Assembly: GCF_024733845.1 (NCBI RefSeq)
Contig: NZ_JANRHG010000004.1
Location: 1 to 64,000 of the forward strand
Direction of reading: 5' to 3'
DNA length: 64,000 nucleotides
DNA from: Neomoorella sulfitireducens
GTDB lineage: Bacteria; Bacillota; DSM-521; Neomoorellales; Neomoorellaceae
In this document: positions 42,511 to 51,725 of the stretch, in pieces
Numbering within the stretch: position 1 is the stretch's first letter
Layout of the letters: each line of letters begins with the position of its first letter
Translations under genes and position numbers: made by a program
The notes under the pieces: generated by a model
Told to the model about the DNA's origin: nothing
What the model saw: the letters and a program-made list of their open reading frames with translations, nothing else
Databases searched by the model: none

Positions 42511-43758
42511 GTGAGGAAACTAAATGCGGCTTTTGTCCCGGGTCTGGTTCTTTTGCTGGTAAGTTTATTGACCTGGGGCTACCAGCTTAAAAGCGGCCTG
42601 ATTGTGACCGGCATGCGCAATCCCTTTAGCTGGGGACTGTATATTGCTACCTTTGCCTTCTTTGTGGGGATCGCCGCCGGGGGGCTAATCGTTTCTTCTT
42701 CGGTTTACCTTTTCAATCTTGAGCAGTTAAAGCCCTTTACCCGCATTGCTTCCCTTTCCGCCTTTGCCAGCATTATGGCCGCGGCGGTAATCATCCTGCC
42801 TGACCTGGGGCGGGTGGACAGGATTTACAACTTGCTGCTGCACCCCAATTTCCGGTCGCCTTTAATCTGGGACGTAATAGTTGTTTCTGCTTACACCGTT
42901 TTGACTTTCTTAAGCGTTTATTTGCAGCTTTTACCGGACTGGAAAAAGGAAGGACGCGGTTTTCTTAACGGCTGGACAAGGAAGCTTACCCAGGAGGAAG
43001 TAGAAAGCATTGCTGCCAGGTGGTCCCGGCGGGTAGCCGTGGTGGGGCTCCCGGTGGCGATTCTAATTCATACCATCACGGCCTTGATTTTTGCCACCCA
43101 GGCCTCCCGCGGCTGGTGGTATACGGCCGTTTTGCCTCCGGATTTCATCGCCGTGGCGGTGGCTTCCGGGACCGCCCTGGTCCTGGTGATTGCCCTGCTG
43201 ATAACCGGCAAAGAGGAGTTTGGCCGGTATGCCGGCGCCTTTGACACCCTGGCCCGGATCACGGCTGGCGCCCTGGCCGTCCACTTCTTTTTCGTAGCCA
43301 TGGATCTCCTCATCCACTGGTGGTGGGGCGGTCCCGAAGCCCTGGCGGTTCTATCCCTGGTGTTTAACCGCTACGCACCCCTCTACCTGGTGGAAATAGT
43401 CCTACCGGCCTTTGTTATGATTTATTTCTTTACGGGGAAAGCCAGGCGGTCGCCGGGCAACCTCCTTTGGGGCTGCTTTCTACTATTTACCGGCGTCTTT
43501 GCCCACCGGCTGATGCTGATGTTCCCGGCCTTCAACCAGTATCCCTTAAGCCTTTCCCTGCCGGGAATGGAAGTGGAAAGCTGGCATTACCCGGTGGCCA
43601 TCGGCGGCTTTAAGGCGGGAGCGCCGGTATTTGCCGGCTCCTGGCCCTACGTGCCGACCCTCCTTGAAGTTGCCGTTGATCTCTTGCCCTTTGGCCTGGC
43701 CCTGTTGATTATCACCTTGATGGTAGGTTCGTACAATTTCTTGCCGGAGAAACGTTAA
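42511..43758 (+). CDS. NrfD/PsrC-family membrane subunit
   Basis: A 415-residue protein with about ten membrane segments. It begins NAAFVPGLVLLLVSLLTWGY and has GMRNPFSWGLYIATFAFFVG, the conserved NrfD entry that lies near the quinone site. GTG at 42511 has TTAGGAGGG upstream. It anchors the molybdoenzyme and ferredoxin subunits to the membrane and exchanges electrons with menaquinone. Confidence 0.92.
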   Translation: MRKLNAAFVPGLVLLLVSLLTWGYQLKSGLIVTGMRNPFSWGLYIATFAFFVGIAAGGLIVSSSVYLFNLEQLKPFTRIASLSAFASIMAAAVIILPDLGRVDRIYNLLLHPNFRSPLIWDVIVVSAYTVLTFLSVYLQLLPDWKKEGRGFLNGWTRKLTQEEVESIAARWSRRVAVVGLPVAILIHTITALIFATQASRGWWYTAVLPPDFIAVAVASGTALVLVIALLITGKEEFGRYAGAFDTLARITAGALAVHFFFVAMDLLIHWWWGGPEALAVLSLVFNRYAPLYLVEIVLPAFVMIYFFTGKARRSPGNLLWGCFLLFTGVFAHRLMLMFPAFNQYPLSLSLPGMEVESWHYPVAIGGFKAGAPVFAGSWPYVPTLLEVAVDLLPFGLALLIITLMVGSYNFLPEKR

Positions 43759-44018
43759 GCCGGGACGACGGTCCCGGCTTTATAGTTTTCTTTTCCGGTT
43801 CCCCTGGCATGTTCTGCTTGCAGCGACCGGACCAGGCTGGTTTCACCCTTTAACGCTCCGTACAACCGCACGAAGGGCTTTTCTTTCAAGGGGACCAGTA
43901 CCAGCTTTCCCTCGGCCACCTGTACCTCAAACTTGTTCCCCTGCTTGATGGCATATTTTTTCCGGATGTCAGCAGGGATAATTAGCTGTCCTTTTGAAGA
44001 TATCGTCACTACTGGCAC
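43755..44018 (-). CDS. AbrB/SpoVT-type DNA-binding protein
   Basis: An 87-residue protein with an N-terminal swapped-hairpin domain, VVTISSKGQLIIPADIRKKY, as in AbrB, SpoVT and MazE-like antitoxins. A C-terminal tail of about 40 residues, ending ENYKAGTVVPA, may bind a partner. GTG has GGGAGGGAG upstream. No toxin gene is adjacent. Its last codons fall inside a strong hairpin shared with the convergent nrfD gene. Confidence 0.85.
   Translation of the reverse strand: MPVVTISSKGQLIIPADIRKKYAIKQGNKFEVQVAEGKLVLVPLKEKPFVRLYGALKGETSLVRSLQAEHARGTGKENYKAGTVVPA
43757..43780. terminator. Strong hairpin between nrfD and the abrB-like gene
   Basis: AAGCCGGGAC and GTCCCGGCTT form ten perfect pairs around a four-base loop. 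It follows the nrfD stop and acts as its terminator, while the same bases encode the end of the AbrB-type protein on the other strand. Confidence 0.8.
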
Positions 44019-44136
44019 TGCCTTACTCCCTCCCTTAACTTACATTATAAAGGTAAGGCCAAGGAGAATCAATGTATCCGCAAGCCCCCCCTGGCATTTT
44101 AAAAAGGAGAAGCGTTCCGGCGCCGCCTTTACAGGA

Positions 44137-44459
44137 CTATTTTTTCGGGTTGGGGATCTTCATCACCAGGACGCTGAAATCGCTGCCGGCATTGGCCTCC
44201 AGGGCGTGGGGACACCGGCCGGGCTGACTACTATCTCCCCGGCTTTGACTTTCACCGTTTCCGGACCAACGGTAATGGAGCCCTCGCCCTCTATGACATG
44301 GAACAGCACGTCTACCGGCGTGGTGTGGGACGGCACCTCGTCACCCGGGGCCAGGGTCAGGTTCATGATATTGATGTAAGGCACATCTAATACGGCCCGG
44401 GCCTTGACGCCCCTGGGAGTTACCTGCTGCGGTAGCTCGGCGATGCGAATGATATCCAT
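44137..44459 (-). pseudogene. Single-domain cupin, frameshifted near its C-terminus
   Basis: The frame from ATG (44459, GGGAGGAAT upstream) reads MDIIRIAELPQQVTPRGVKA and has cupin motifs PGDEVPSHTTPVDVLFHVIEG and VVSPAGVP. It then runs into an unlikely tail and stops at 44163. Restoring one base in the GGGG run (44208-44211) gives GVPHALEANAGSDFSVLVMK and ends IPNPKK at 44137, a normal cupin end with the second metal His. So the gene has lost one base, by mutation or sequencing error. Confidence 0.8.
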
Positions 44460-44671
44460 GAGACATTCCTCCCGTGTATTTAGCTTCTATTATAAAGTCT
44501 GCTATCTGGAGAAAAAGTGATGTATATCACCTTCAAGGCCGGTTATGTCATTGTGGCCATGGTTAGCACCTCTGCTAATAGAGTTTTTCACGGGCCGGAA
44601 CCGGCTGCCTATACCGGAACTCCGTTTTGAAGTGAGTTGTGAGCAGGATGGCTCCGCCGGCGTGATCTTGA

Positions 44672-44788
44672 GCCATAAGGGAAAATCCCGGTCAATTTCT
44701 CGCCGATATAGAGACAATTACCGCAGCTTTAACCAGGCGCATCCGCGCCGAGGAAGACGAGCTTTATCCTTTGGCTGAAGGAGTTTAG
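44672..44788 (+). pseudogene. Remnant of a hemerythrin-like protein (C-terminus only)
   Basis: An open stretch just after two in-frame stops reads AIRENPGQFLADIETITAAL and then TRRIRAEEDELYPLAEGV before its stop. The RxEExELYP ending matches the last helix of HHE/hemerythrin proteins. Upstream frames do not connect to a full domain. The rest of the 44460-44932 gap shows nothing but the hairpin at 44895. Confidence 0.4.
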
Positions 44789-44894
44789 GCAGCCTCTGCG
44801 CGAGGATTTCAGCTATGCGCATATTCTTTCTTGAAGGCCTTAACAAGGGAGTTTCTCGCCGATAAAGAAATACTCGTTTCAATGCTAGAATAGA

Positions 44895-44923
44895 CACCCC
44901 TGCCATACCATATGGTAGGGGTG
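44895..44923 (+). promoter_or_regulatory. Hairpin that buries the ribosome site of the next gene
   Basis: CACCCCTGCCATA pairs with TATGGTAGGGGTG around a CCA loop, 13 positions with one or two mismatches, and is followed by ATTTTTA. It can act as a terminator. The GGGGTG in its 3' arm is also the only ribosome site for the ATG at 44933, so folding would block translation. Confidence 0.6.
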
Positions 44924-44932
44924 ATTTTTAGT

Positions 44933-45928
44933 ATGGAAGCCATTATCTGCCAGGAAGCTGAATGGATTCTTTCCCAGCAGCTAGCTAGCGGGGCGGTGGT
45001 CACCGCCTATCCGGGTCAACCGAAGATCGTGCCCTATTTCGCCCACCTGGCCCTCTACGGCCTGGCGGCCTGGGGCTTGAACCTTCCGCGGGTGCGGGCC
45101 TACCTGGACTGGTACCTGGCCCACCTGGAGAGGCCCGATCGCTACGGCGTCACGGGTACCGTCTATGATTATTACCTGGATGAGGGGGGTATGGAGGTCC
45201 CGGCCTACAGCTATGATTCCTCCGATTCCTACGCTGCCACCTTCCTCACCCTGGTGCGGCTTTATTATGAGGCCGGCGGCGACACGGCCTGGGTGGAGGC
45301 CCACTGGCCGGAACTGGAGGTGGTGGCCGGGGCCGTGTTGGCCACGTTGCAAAGGGATAATCTTACCCTGGCCCGGCCGGACTGGCCGGTAAAGTATTTA
45401 ATGGACAACTGCGAAGTCTACCGGGGCTTAAAAGACTACGCCCGGCTGCTGGCGGAGGTCAAAGGGGCAGGAGAGGCGGGAAGGTACGAGGCCCTGGCCG
45501 ATAAGGTCAAAAGGGCCCTGGAAACCAAGATGCGGCTCAACGGCGGTTACTGCCCGGCCGTTTACCGCGCCGGCCTGCGCCGTCGGCCCAACTGGCGGCG
45601 CTGGTACCCCGACGCCCTGGCCCAGCTTTTCCCCATTATTACCGGCGTCCTCACGCCCCAAGGGGAGGCCGCCCGGCGCTTGTACGCCAATTTCCTGCGT
45701 AACTACCCCCACTGGTACCGGCAGACGCAGCCGGAGAATTTCATCACCACCCTGGTGGTCTATACCGCCGCCTTGATGGAGGACCGCTGGCGGGTGCGCC
45801 AGTATGTTGCCGGGCTGGAGGAGAATATTATTGCCCGGGGTCATCCCTGGCCCTACCACGCCGCCGAGGCCGGTATCCTGCTCCTGGCCATTAAAGCTTA
45901 TCTGGCGGGGGGAGCAGCTTATCAGTAA
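44933..45928 (+). CDS. Unrecognised alpha-helical protein, possibly (alpha/alpha)-barrel glycosidase-like
   Basis: A 331-residue cytoplasmic protein (no signal or membrane segment). It is rich in Trp, Tyr and repeated helix pairs, such as YFAHLALYGLAAWGLNLPRV and DSSDSYAATFLTLVRLYYEA, a style seen in six-hairpin glycosidases. Acidic residues in YDSSDSY and MDNCEVYRGL could be catalytic, but no family is firmly recognised. ATG at 44933 lies nine bases after GGGGTG, which is buried in a hairpin. It stands alone on its strand. Confidence 0.65.
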   Translation: MEAIICQEAEWILSQQLASGAVVTAYPGQPKIVPYFAHLALYGLAAWGLNLPRVRAYLDWYLAHLERPDRYGVTGTVYDYYLDEGGMEVPAYSYDSSDSYAATFLTLVRLYYEAGGDTAWVEAHWPELEVVAGAVLATLQRDNLTLARPDWPVKYLMDNCEVYRGLKDYARLLAEVKGAGEAGRYEALADKVKRALETKMRLNGGYCPAVYRAGLRRRPNWRRWYPDALAQLFPIITGVLTPQGEAARRLYANFLRNYPHWYRQTQPENFITTLVVYTAALMEDRWRVRQYVAGLEENIIARGHPWPYHAAEAGILLLAIKAYLAGGAAYQ

Positions 45929-46075
45929 CCGGGGAAACATAAAAACGGCGCGGAGCATAAAATGCCGACAGGATTTTGTATCTGCAGGGAGAATATGTAA
46001 AGGAACGGGAATAAGGGGGCTTCATTTAAATACTGGAGGCTCCCCTTCCCCATACCATCATAGGAGGCGATATCT

Positions 46076-46369
46076 ATGCCCTTGCCGCCCTTTATTGAAG
46101 CCCTGGCTGAACGGGACCCGGAGTTTTACCGGGCCGTTAAAGCAGTTGCGGAAACGGCCATGGCCCCCGGCGCCCTGGATGCAAAAACAAAGACCCTGAT
46201 CACCCTGGCCCTGGACGCCGCCCACGGCGCCAGTGAGGGCGTGGCCATCCTGGCCAAACAGGCCCGGGATTTGGGCGCCAGCGAGGAGGAAATCCGGGAA
46301 TCCCTGCGCCTGGCCTACTTTGTCGCCGGGAATGGTGTCCTGGCCACAAGTGGTGCCGTCTACCGGTAA
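46076..46369 (+). CDS. Carboxymuconolactone decarboxylase (AhpD-like) family protein
   Basis: A 97-residue helical protein with the CMD core [20 protein letters not shown] and [20 protein letters not shown]. The CxxC of peroxidase-active AhpD members is absent (HGASEGV), so disulfide reductase activity is unlikely. ATG has AGGAGGCG upstream. The function is unknown. Confidence 0.85.
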   Translation: MPLPPFIEALAERDPEFYRAVKAVAETAMAPGALDAKTKTLITLALDAAHGASEGVAILAKQARDLGASEEEIRESLRLAYFVAGNGVLATSGAVYR

Positions 46370-46476
46370 AGGGACGAGTCGGTTACCTTGATAATGAACT
46401 TCCTCGCTCGACCGAAGGAAGGAGCATCCCCCAAATCCCCTGGTATCCCCATAGTGTGAATGGTCTCCCTTCACCC

Positions 46477-46505
46477 TTGCGTCCTCCCGTCCCTTGCGCT
46501 ATACT
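46477..46505 (+). promoter_or_regulatory. Promoter for typA
   Basis: TTGCGT (46477-46482), 17 bases, TATACT (46500-46505), about 44 bases before the typA start. Confidence 0.6.
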
Positions 46506-46548
46506 CTATACGGCAAAAAGCGCACAAGCAAAGGGACGGAAGAAACTT

Positions 46549-48327
46549 ATGGAGCAGCTAAAAATACGCAACCTGGCGATTATCGCCCATGTTGATCATG
46601 GCAAGACAACCCTGGTCGACGGCATGTTAAAACAGAGCGGAGTTTTTCATGAAAAGCAGGTGGTCCAGGAGCGTATCCTGGACCGCAATGATCTGGAGCG
46701 GGAACGCGGCATTACCATCATGGCCAAAAACACCGCCGTCTTTTACCGGGGTTATAAATTGAACATTGTCGATACTCCCGGCCACGCCGATTTCGGCGGC
46801 GAAGTGGAGCGCATCGTCCAGATGGTGGACGGTGCCCTCCTTTTGGTGGACGCTTTCGAAGGGCCCATGCCCCAGACCCGCTTTGTTCTGAAAAAGGCCC
46901 TGGCGGTTGGCTTGAAACCGATAGTTGTCATCAATAAGATGGACAGGCCCGACGCCAGGCCGGCAGCGGTGGTAGACGAGGTCCTGGAGCTTTTCATCGA
47001 TCTGGGTGCCACCGAGGAGCAAATGGACTTCCCGGTGGTCTACACCATCGCCCGCCAGGGAAGGGCCAGCCTGGACCCGAACCGCCCCGGCGAGGATTTG
47101 CAACCCCTCTTTGACACCATTGTCCGCTATATACCGGCTCCCAGCGGCGATCCGGAGGCTGCCCTGCAGGTGGGAGTCAACCTCATTGATTACGACACCT
47201 ATGTAGGCCGCCAGGCCATCAGTCGGATATATAACGGCACCATCCGCGTCAAACAGGAGGTGGCCATCGTCCGGGCCGACGGCAGCCTGGCCCGGGGGCA
47301 GGTGGCCGCCCTGCATGTCTTTGATGGGCTGCGCAAGGTGCCTGTAGATGAGGCCGCCGCCGGTGAGATTGTAGTCGTCAGCGGCCTGGAAGAGATCAAC
47401 ATCGCCAACACCATTACTTCACCTGATGCTCCAAGGCCCCTGGACTTCGTCCGGATCGACGAACCTACGGTGGCCATGACCTTTATGGTCAATAAAAGCC
47501 CCTTCGCCGGCCGGGAAGGGGAATATGTAACTTCCCGCAAGCTGCGGGAGCGCCTCTCGCGCGAGGCGGAGTCCGACGTCAGCCTGCGGGTAGAAGAAAC
47601 GGATTCCCCCGAAGCCTTCCTGGTATCCGGGCGGGGCGAGCTGCATCTGGCCATTCTCATTGAAACCATGCGGCGTGAGGGATACGAATTTGAAGTATCC
47701 CGGCCCCAGGCAATAGTGAAAGAAATAAATGGGGTAAAATGCGAGCCGGTTGAAGAACTGGTCATCGAGGTGCCCGAGGCCTTTATGGGGATTGTTATTG
47801 AACGCCTGGGGCCGCGCAGGAGCGAGATGATCAACCTGGAAAACAAGGGTGACGGCCAGGTCCGCCTGACCTTTCATATTCCCACCCGCGGCCTTTTCGG
47901 CTTCCGGTCCGAATTCCTCACCGATACCCGGGGGCTGGGAGTAATGTACCACGCCTTTCACCATTATGCCCCTGTAAAGGGTGAGATTGTCACCCGGACG
48001 CGGGGATCCCTGGTAGCCTTTGAAACCGGGGAAACCACCAGTTACGGCCTGGAGAATGCCCAGGAACGGGGCGACCTCTTTGTCGGGCCGGGGGTACCCG
48101 TGTACCGGGGTATGATCGTCGGCGAGCATTCCCGTCCCGGCGACTTGATGATCAATGTCTGCAAGAAAAAACAGCTTACCAACATGCGCAGCTCTACTGC
48201 CGATATTGCCGTCAAGCTCACGCCACCCCGTGAGATGAGCCTGGAGCAGTGCCTGGAGTTTATTGCCGCCGATGAGCTTCTGGAAGTGACGCCTAAATCT
48301 TTGCGGATGCGCAAACGGGATATATAA
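46549..48327 (+). CDS. typA: Ribosome-binding GTPase TypA/BipA
   Basis: A 592-residue translational GTPase. G-motifs: AHVDHGKTT (G1), [10 protein letters not shown] (G2), DTPGHADF (G3) and NKMDRPDA (G4). EF-G-like domains and the BipA-specific C-terminal domain follow. It aids ribosome assembly and growth under stress. ATG at 46549 follows GGAAG; an open frame from 46456 covers the promoter and is not used. Confidence 0.95.
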   Translation: MEQLKIRNLAIIAHVDHGKTTLVDGMLKQSGVFHEKQVVQERILDRNDLERERGITIMAKNTAVFYRGYKLNIVDTPGHADFGGEVERIVQMVDGALLLVDAFEGPMPQTRFVLKKALAVGLKPIVVINKMDRPDARPAAVVDEVLELFIDLGATEEQMDFPVVYTIARQGRASLDPNRPGEDLQPLFDTIVRYIPAPSGDPEAALQVGVNLIDYDTYVGRQAISRIYNGTIRVKQEVAIVRADGSLARGQVAALHVFDGLRKVPVDEAAAGEIVVVSGLEEINIANTITSPDAPRPLDFVRIDEPTVAMTFMVNKSPFAGREGEYVTSRKLRERLSREAESDVSLRVEETDSPEAFLVSGRGELHLAILIETMRREGYEFEVSRPQAIVKEINGVKCEPVEELVIEVPEAFMGIVIERLGPRRSEMINLENKGDGQVRLTFHIPTRGLFGFRSEFLTDTRGLGVMYHAFHHYAPVKGEIVTRTRGSLVAFETGETTSYGLENAQERGDLFVGPGVPVYRGMIVGEHSRPGDLMINVCKKKQLTNMRSSTADIAVKLTPPREMSLEQCLEFIAADELLEVTPKSLRMRKRDI

Positions 48328-48358
48328 TAAAGTGTACTGTATACATGCAGCTATTCTG

Positions 48359-48388
48359 TTGACCTTCCCGCCGGGCTTATGATATATT
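48359..48388 (+). promoter_or_regulatory. Promoter for pckA
   Basis: TTGACC (48359-48364), 18 bases, TATATT (48383-48388). A short GTATAC-centred palindrome lies just upstream near 48340 and might be an operator. Confidence 0.6.
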
Positions 48389-48427
48389 GCAAAAGATCAT
48401 AAACGAGCAAAAGGGAAGGGAGAAACT

Positions 48428-50008
48428 GTGGGCAATACTTTGGGTTTAGAAAAATTAGGTATAATAAATACAGGAAACCTTTACCGCAACCTCCCGGCGG
48501 CCCGGTTGGTAGAAATGGCCCTGGCCCGGGGTGAAGGAATTCTCGCCCCCAACGGTGCCCTCAGTGTAAAGACCGGCAAATATACCGGCCGTTCCCCTGG
48601 CGACAGGTTTTTTGTAGATACGCCCGCCGTTCATGATAGTATCAACTGGGGTGGCGTCAACCAGCCGGTGAGCGAGGCGACCTTTGAACGCCTCTATAGG
48701 CGCCTCACCGCCTACCTCCAGGGAAGGGATCTCTTCGTTTTTGACGGCTTTGTCGGGGCCGACCCTGCCTACCGCATGCCCATCAGGGTTGTCAATGAAT
48801 ACGCCTGGCAGAATCTCTTCGTCCATCAGCTTTTTATCCGGCCATCGGCGGAAGAACTGGCCGGGCATGAGCCCCGGTTTACCGTTATCTGCGCCCCCGG
48901 TTTCATGGCCAATCCTGAAGAAGACGGTACCCGTTCGGAAGCCTTCATTATTTTAAACTTAGACCGGCGGCTGGTAATTATCGGCGGGACTTCCTACGCC
49001 GGTGAGATGAAGAAGTCTATCTTCACGGCCATGAATTATCTGCTGCCTGAGCAGGGCGTATGCCCCATGCACTGCTCGGCCAACACGGGACCCGCGGGGG
49101 ATACGGCCCTATTCTTCGGCCTTTCCGGCACCGGTAAAACTACCCTCTCGGCCGACCCGGAACGGCGCCTCATCGGCGACGATGAGCACGGCTGGTCGGA
49201 CAATGGCATTTTCAACTTTGAAGGCGGCTGCTATGCCAAGTGTATTAAACTCTCCGCTGAGCATGAACCCCAGATCTGGAATGCCATCCGTTTCGGCAGC
49301 GTCCTGGAGAATGTGGTATTAGATCCTGAAACCAGGGTGATTGACTACGACAGCGATGCCCTAACGGAAAACACCCGCGCCGCCTATCCGGTAGACTTCA
49401 TCCCCAACGCCGTCATCCCCGGGGTGGGCGACCATCCCCGGGCGGTAGTCTTCCTAACTGCCGACGCCTTCGGCGTTATGCCGCCCATAGCCAAACTGAG
49501 CCGGGAACAGGCCATGTACCATTTCCTCTCCGGCTATACCAGCAAGCTGGCCGGCACGGAGCGGGGTATCACCGACCCCCAGGCCACCTTTTCCACCTGC
49601 TTCGGCGCTCCCTTCCTGCCCCGAACGCCCATGGTTTACGCCAACCTCCTGGGCGAAAGGATAGCCAGGCACAACGCCAGTGTGTACCTGGTCAATACCG
49701 GCTGGACGGGAGGGACCTATGGTACCGGTCGGCGCATGAGCCTGCCCTATACCCGCACCATGGTCCGGGCGGCTTTAAACGGGGAACTGGAGAAAGTGGA
49801 GTTTACCCGCGACCCGGTCTTCGGCTTCCTGGTACCGAAAGCCTGCCCCGGCGTCCCGGCGGAAATCCTCAATCCCCGCAATACCTGGGCAGAACCGGAA
49901 AAATATGACGCCATGGCGCGCAGGCTGGCCGGGCTTTTTATCGACAACTTCAGCAAATTCCATGAAGCACCGCAGGGGATCCGCGCGGCAGGGCCGGTGG
50001 CCCGGTAA
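48428..50008 (+). CDS. pckA: Phosphoenolpyruvate carboxykinase (ATP)
   Basis: A 526-residue enzyme. Signature motifs: [18 protein letters not shown] near the start, P-loop [20 protein letters not shown], metal-site [20 protein letters not shown] and the C-terminal adenine loop region with [12 protein letters not shown]. It converts oxaloacetate and ATP to PEP and CO2 for gluconeogenesis, or runs in reverse. GTG has AAGGGAAGGGAG upstream. A strong terminator follows. Confidence 0.96.
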   Translation: MGNTLGLEKLGIINTGNLYRNLPAARLVEMALARGEGILAPNGALSVKTGKYTGRSPGDRFFVDTPAVHDSINWGGVNQPVSEATFERLYRRLTAYLQGRDLFVFDGFVGADPAYRMPIRVVNEYAWQNLFVHQLFIRPSAEELAGHEPRFTVICAPGFMANPEEDGTRSEAFIILNLDRRLVIIGGTSYAGEMKKSIFTAMNYLLPEQGVCPMHCSANTGPAGDTALFFGLSGTGKTTLSADPERRLIGDDEHGWSDNGIFNFEGGCYAKCIKLSAEHEPQIWNAIRFGSVLENVVLDPETRVIDYDSDALTENTRAAYPVDFIPNAVIPGVGDHPRAVVFLTADAFGVMPPIAKLSREQAMYHFLSGYTSKLAGTERGITDPQATFSTCFGAPFLPRTPMVYANLLGERIARHNASVYLVNTGWTGGTYGTGRRMSLPYTRTMVRAALNGELEKVEFTRDPVFGFLVPKACPGVPAEILNPRNTWAEPEKYDAMARRLAGLFIDNFSKFHEAPQGIRAAGPVAR

Positions 50009-50016
50009 ACCTGATA

Positions 50017-50057
50017 TGCAGCAAGAAAGCCGGCGCAGGACCGGCTTTTTTGCTGCA
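50017..50057. terminator. Bidirectional terminator between pckA and the OsmC gene
   Basis: TGCAGCAA...TTGCTGCA encloses AAAGCCGG...CCGGCTTT, a long nested stem with a T-run at 50045-50051 on the plus strand and an A-run serving the other strand. Confidence 0.9.
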
Positions 50058-50059
50058 TA

Positions 50060-50503
50060 TTATTTATTGATATCGGTAACCCGGACGACTTTGACGCCCT
50101 TCAAGGTGTCCGATACCGGGCACCGCTCTTCGATCAGCTCCAGGAGGCGGTTAATATTGCTCTCCGGTGAAGGAGATTCTATGTAAATGCGGTAGCGGAT
50201 CTCCTGGTAACCCTTACGGACATCGCGATTCTTACCCAGGAAACCGTCGGGGTCCAGGTCGCCTTCCAGCTCTACGCGGAAATCTTTAAGTTCCACATGG
50301 CAGGCCGGGGCAAAGGCGGCGGCGCAGATGGACATGCAGCCTCCCAAGGAGCAGAGGAGAAGCTCCACGGGGTTCATGGCTTTATTGGTTCCACCTAAAT
50401 CCGGGGGTTCATCTACAGCAACTTTAAATCCCCGCGCTTCGCCCTCGCAATAAAGGCCTTCTCCGGACCAGCGGACGGTAGCATTAAAAGTGGTTTTAGC
50501 CAT
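50060..50503 (-). CDS. OsmC family protein
   Basis: A 147-residue OsmC/Ohr-fold protein. MAKTTFNATVRWSGEGLYCE opens it, and NPVELLLCSLGGCMSICAAA carries the family Cys near residue 60. Members reduce organic hydroperoxides, but many OsmC-like proteins have unknown roles. ATG at 50503 has AAAAGG upstream; a longer open frame to 50743 is not coding. Confidence 0.88.
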   Translation of the reverse strand: MAKTTFNATVRWSGEGLYCEGEARGFKVAVDEPPDLGGTNKAMNPVELLLCSLGGCMSICAAAFAPACHVELKDFRVELEGDLDPDGFLGKNRDVRKGYQEIRYRIYIESPSPESNINRLLELIEERCPVSDTLKGVKVVRVTDINK

Positions 50504-50655
50504 GCTAATCATCCTTTTCACCATTAATGATTTATATTTGTAGAAGGTATCACAAACAGTTGTAGGTGTCAAATAAAAAATAGCCACAGGGAATTGATTG
50601 AGGAAGAATTTCCCAGGGCTAAAAAGGATATTAATCTGTTTGTTTGCTTTAAACT

Positions 50656-50892
50656 TTAACGTGCTGCATTGGAAAGGGTAACGACCATACTGACTTCGCC
50701 GGCAGAACTGGCCTGGTCGAAAAGGGAACGGATGCCGGCCCACACCTGCTCTTCTGTACCGTGGATTTCGGTGCTGATGGGGCCAACGTTGTAACTGATG
50801 CCCTGCCGGGCAAGGGATTGAATAGATTCGTTGATAATTTCGCTGGCACGGGTCGTCTTCTGGGGGTAAAGGCTTACTTCGGCGCTGAGCAT
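50656..50892 (-). CDS. MTH1187/YkoF-like thiamine-binding family protein
   Basis: A 78-residue protein of the MTH1187 (PF01910) family: MLSAEVSLYPQKTTRASEII and YNVGPISTEIHGTEEQVWAG. Relatives bind thiamine-like ligands. ATG at 50892 has AGGAGG seven bases upstream, so the longer frame to 51150 is not used. It is divergent from nth. Confidence 0.88.
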   Translation of the reverse strand: MLSAEVSLYPQKTTRASEIINESIQSLARQGISYNVGPISTEIHGTEEQVWAGIRSLFDQASSAGEVSMVVTLSNAAR

Positions 50893-51004
50893 AGAGAAAC
50901 CTCCTGTCATAATGGCTAAAAGATGTCGTTTTGTTCGTCGCCGTACCGGCTTTGATTCAAGCAGAGGCGGGTCGTTTTTATTTTTTGCCCGGGAGATGGA
51001 AGTT

Positions 51005-51655
51005 ATGCAGGAAAACAGGGTGGAAGCTCTTCTGCAAGGGTTACGAACTGCATACCCGGGAGCGCAATCGCGCCTCAAATACAGCAATCCCTTTGAGCTC
51101 CTGGTGGCGGCCATCCTTTCGGCCCAGACGACTGATGACCAGGTAAACAAGGTAACACCGGGGCTTTTCCGGCGTTATCCCACCGCGGCGGCCCTGGCGG
51201 CGGCAGACCCGGAAGAAGTGGCGGCGTGCATTAAAAGCCTCGGCCTTTACCGGATGAAGGCCGCCAACCTGGTGGCTGCCTGCCGTATTCTAGAGGAAAA
51301 ACACGGCGGTCAGGTACCGGACAACATAGATGAACTCCTGGAGCTGCCGGGAGTGGGGCGCAAGGTGGCCAATGTGGTCCTGAGCAACGCCTTTGGCCGC
51401 GACGTCATCGCCGTTGACACCCACGTTTTCCGGGTGGCCAACCGCCTGGGCCTGGCCACAGCCGGCAGTGTCCTGGAGACGGAAAAGCAGCTAATGACCG
51501 TCCTGCCTCCCGGCACCCGCGGCGAGGCCCATCACCTGCTCATTCACCACGGCCGGGCGATCTGCAGGGCCAGGCACCCGAAGTGCCGGGAGTGTGTAGT
51601 CAGCATGTATTGTAGTGATGAAGATCACAAGAACCGGGGTAAGGCATCACACTAG
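51005..51655 (+). CDS. nth: Endonuclease III
   Basis: A 216-residue DNA glycosylase/AP lyase. It has the helix-hairpin-helix LELPGVGRKVANVVLSNAFG with the catalytic Lys, the catalytic Asp in AVDTHVFRVANRLG, and a C-terminal [4Fe-4S] site with C-X6-C-X2-C-X5-C spacing (CRARHPKCRECVVSMYC). It removes oxidised pyrimidines. ATG at 51005 is favoured; 50996 and 50912 are in-frame alternatives. Confidence 0.94.
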   Translation: MQENRVEALLQGLRTAYPGAQSRLKYSNPFELLVAAILSAQTTDDQVNKVTPGLFRRYPTAAALAAADPEEVAACIKSLGLYRMKAANLVAACRILEEKHGGQVPDNIDELLELPGVGRKVANVVLSNAFGRDVIAVDTHVFRVANRLGLATAGSVLETEKQLMTVLPPGTRGEAHHLLIHHGRAICRARHPKCRECVVSMYCSDEDHKNRGKASH

Positions 51656-51725
51656 GCTTTGGGAAAAAGAGATAGAATAGAAGCAAACAAAGCTGCTTGA
51701 AAAAACCTTTATATCTCCTAAGAAG

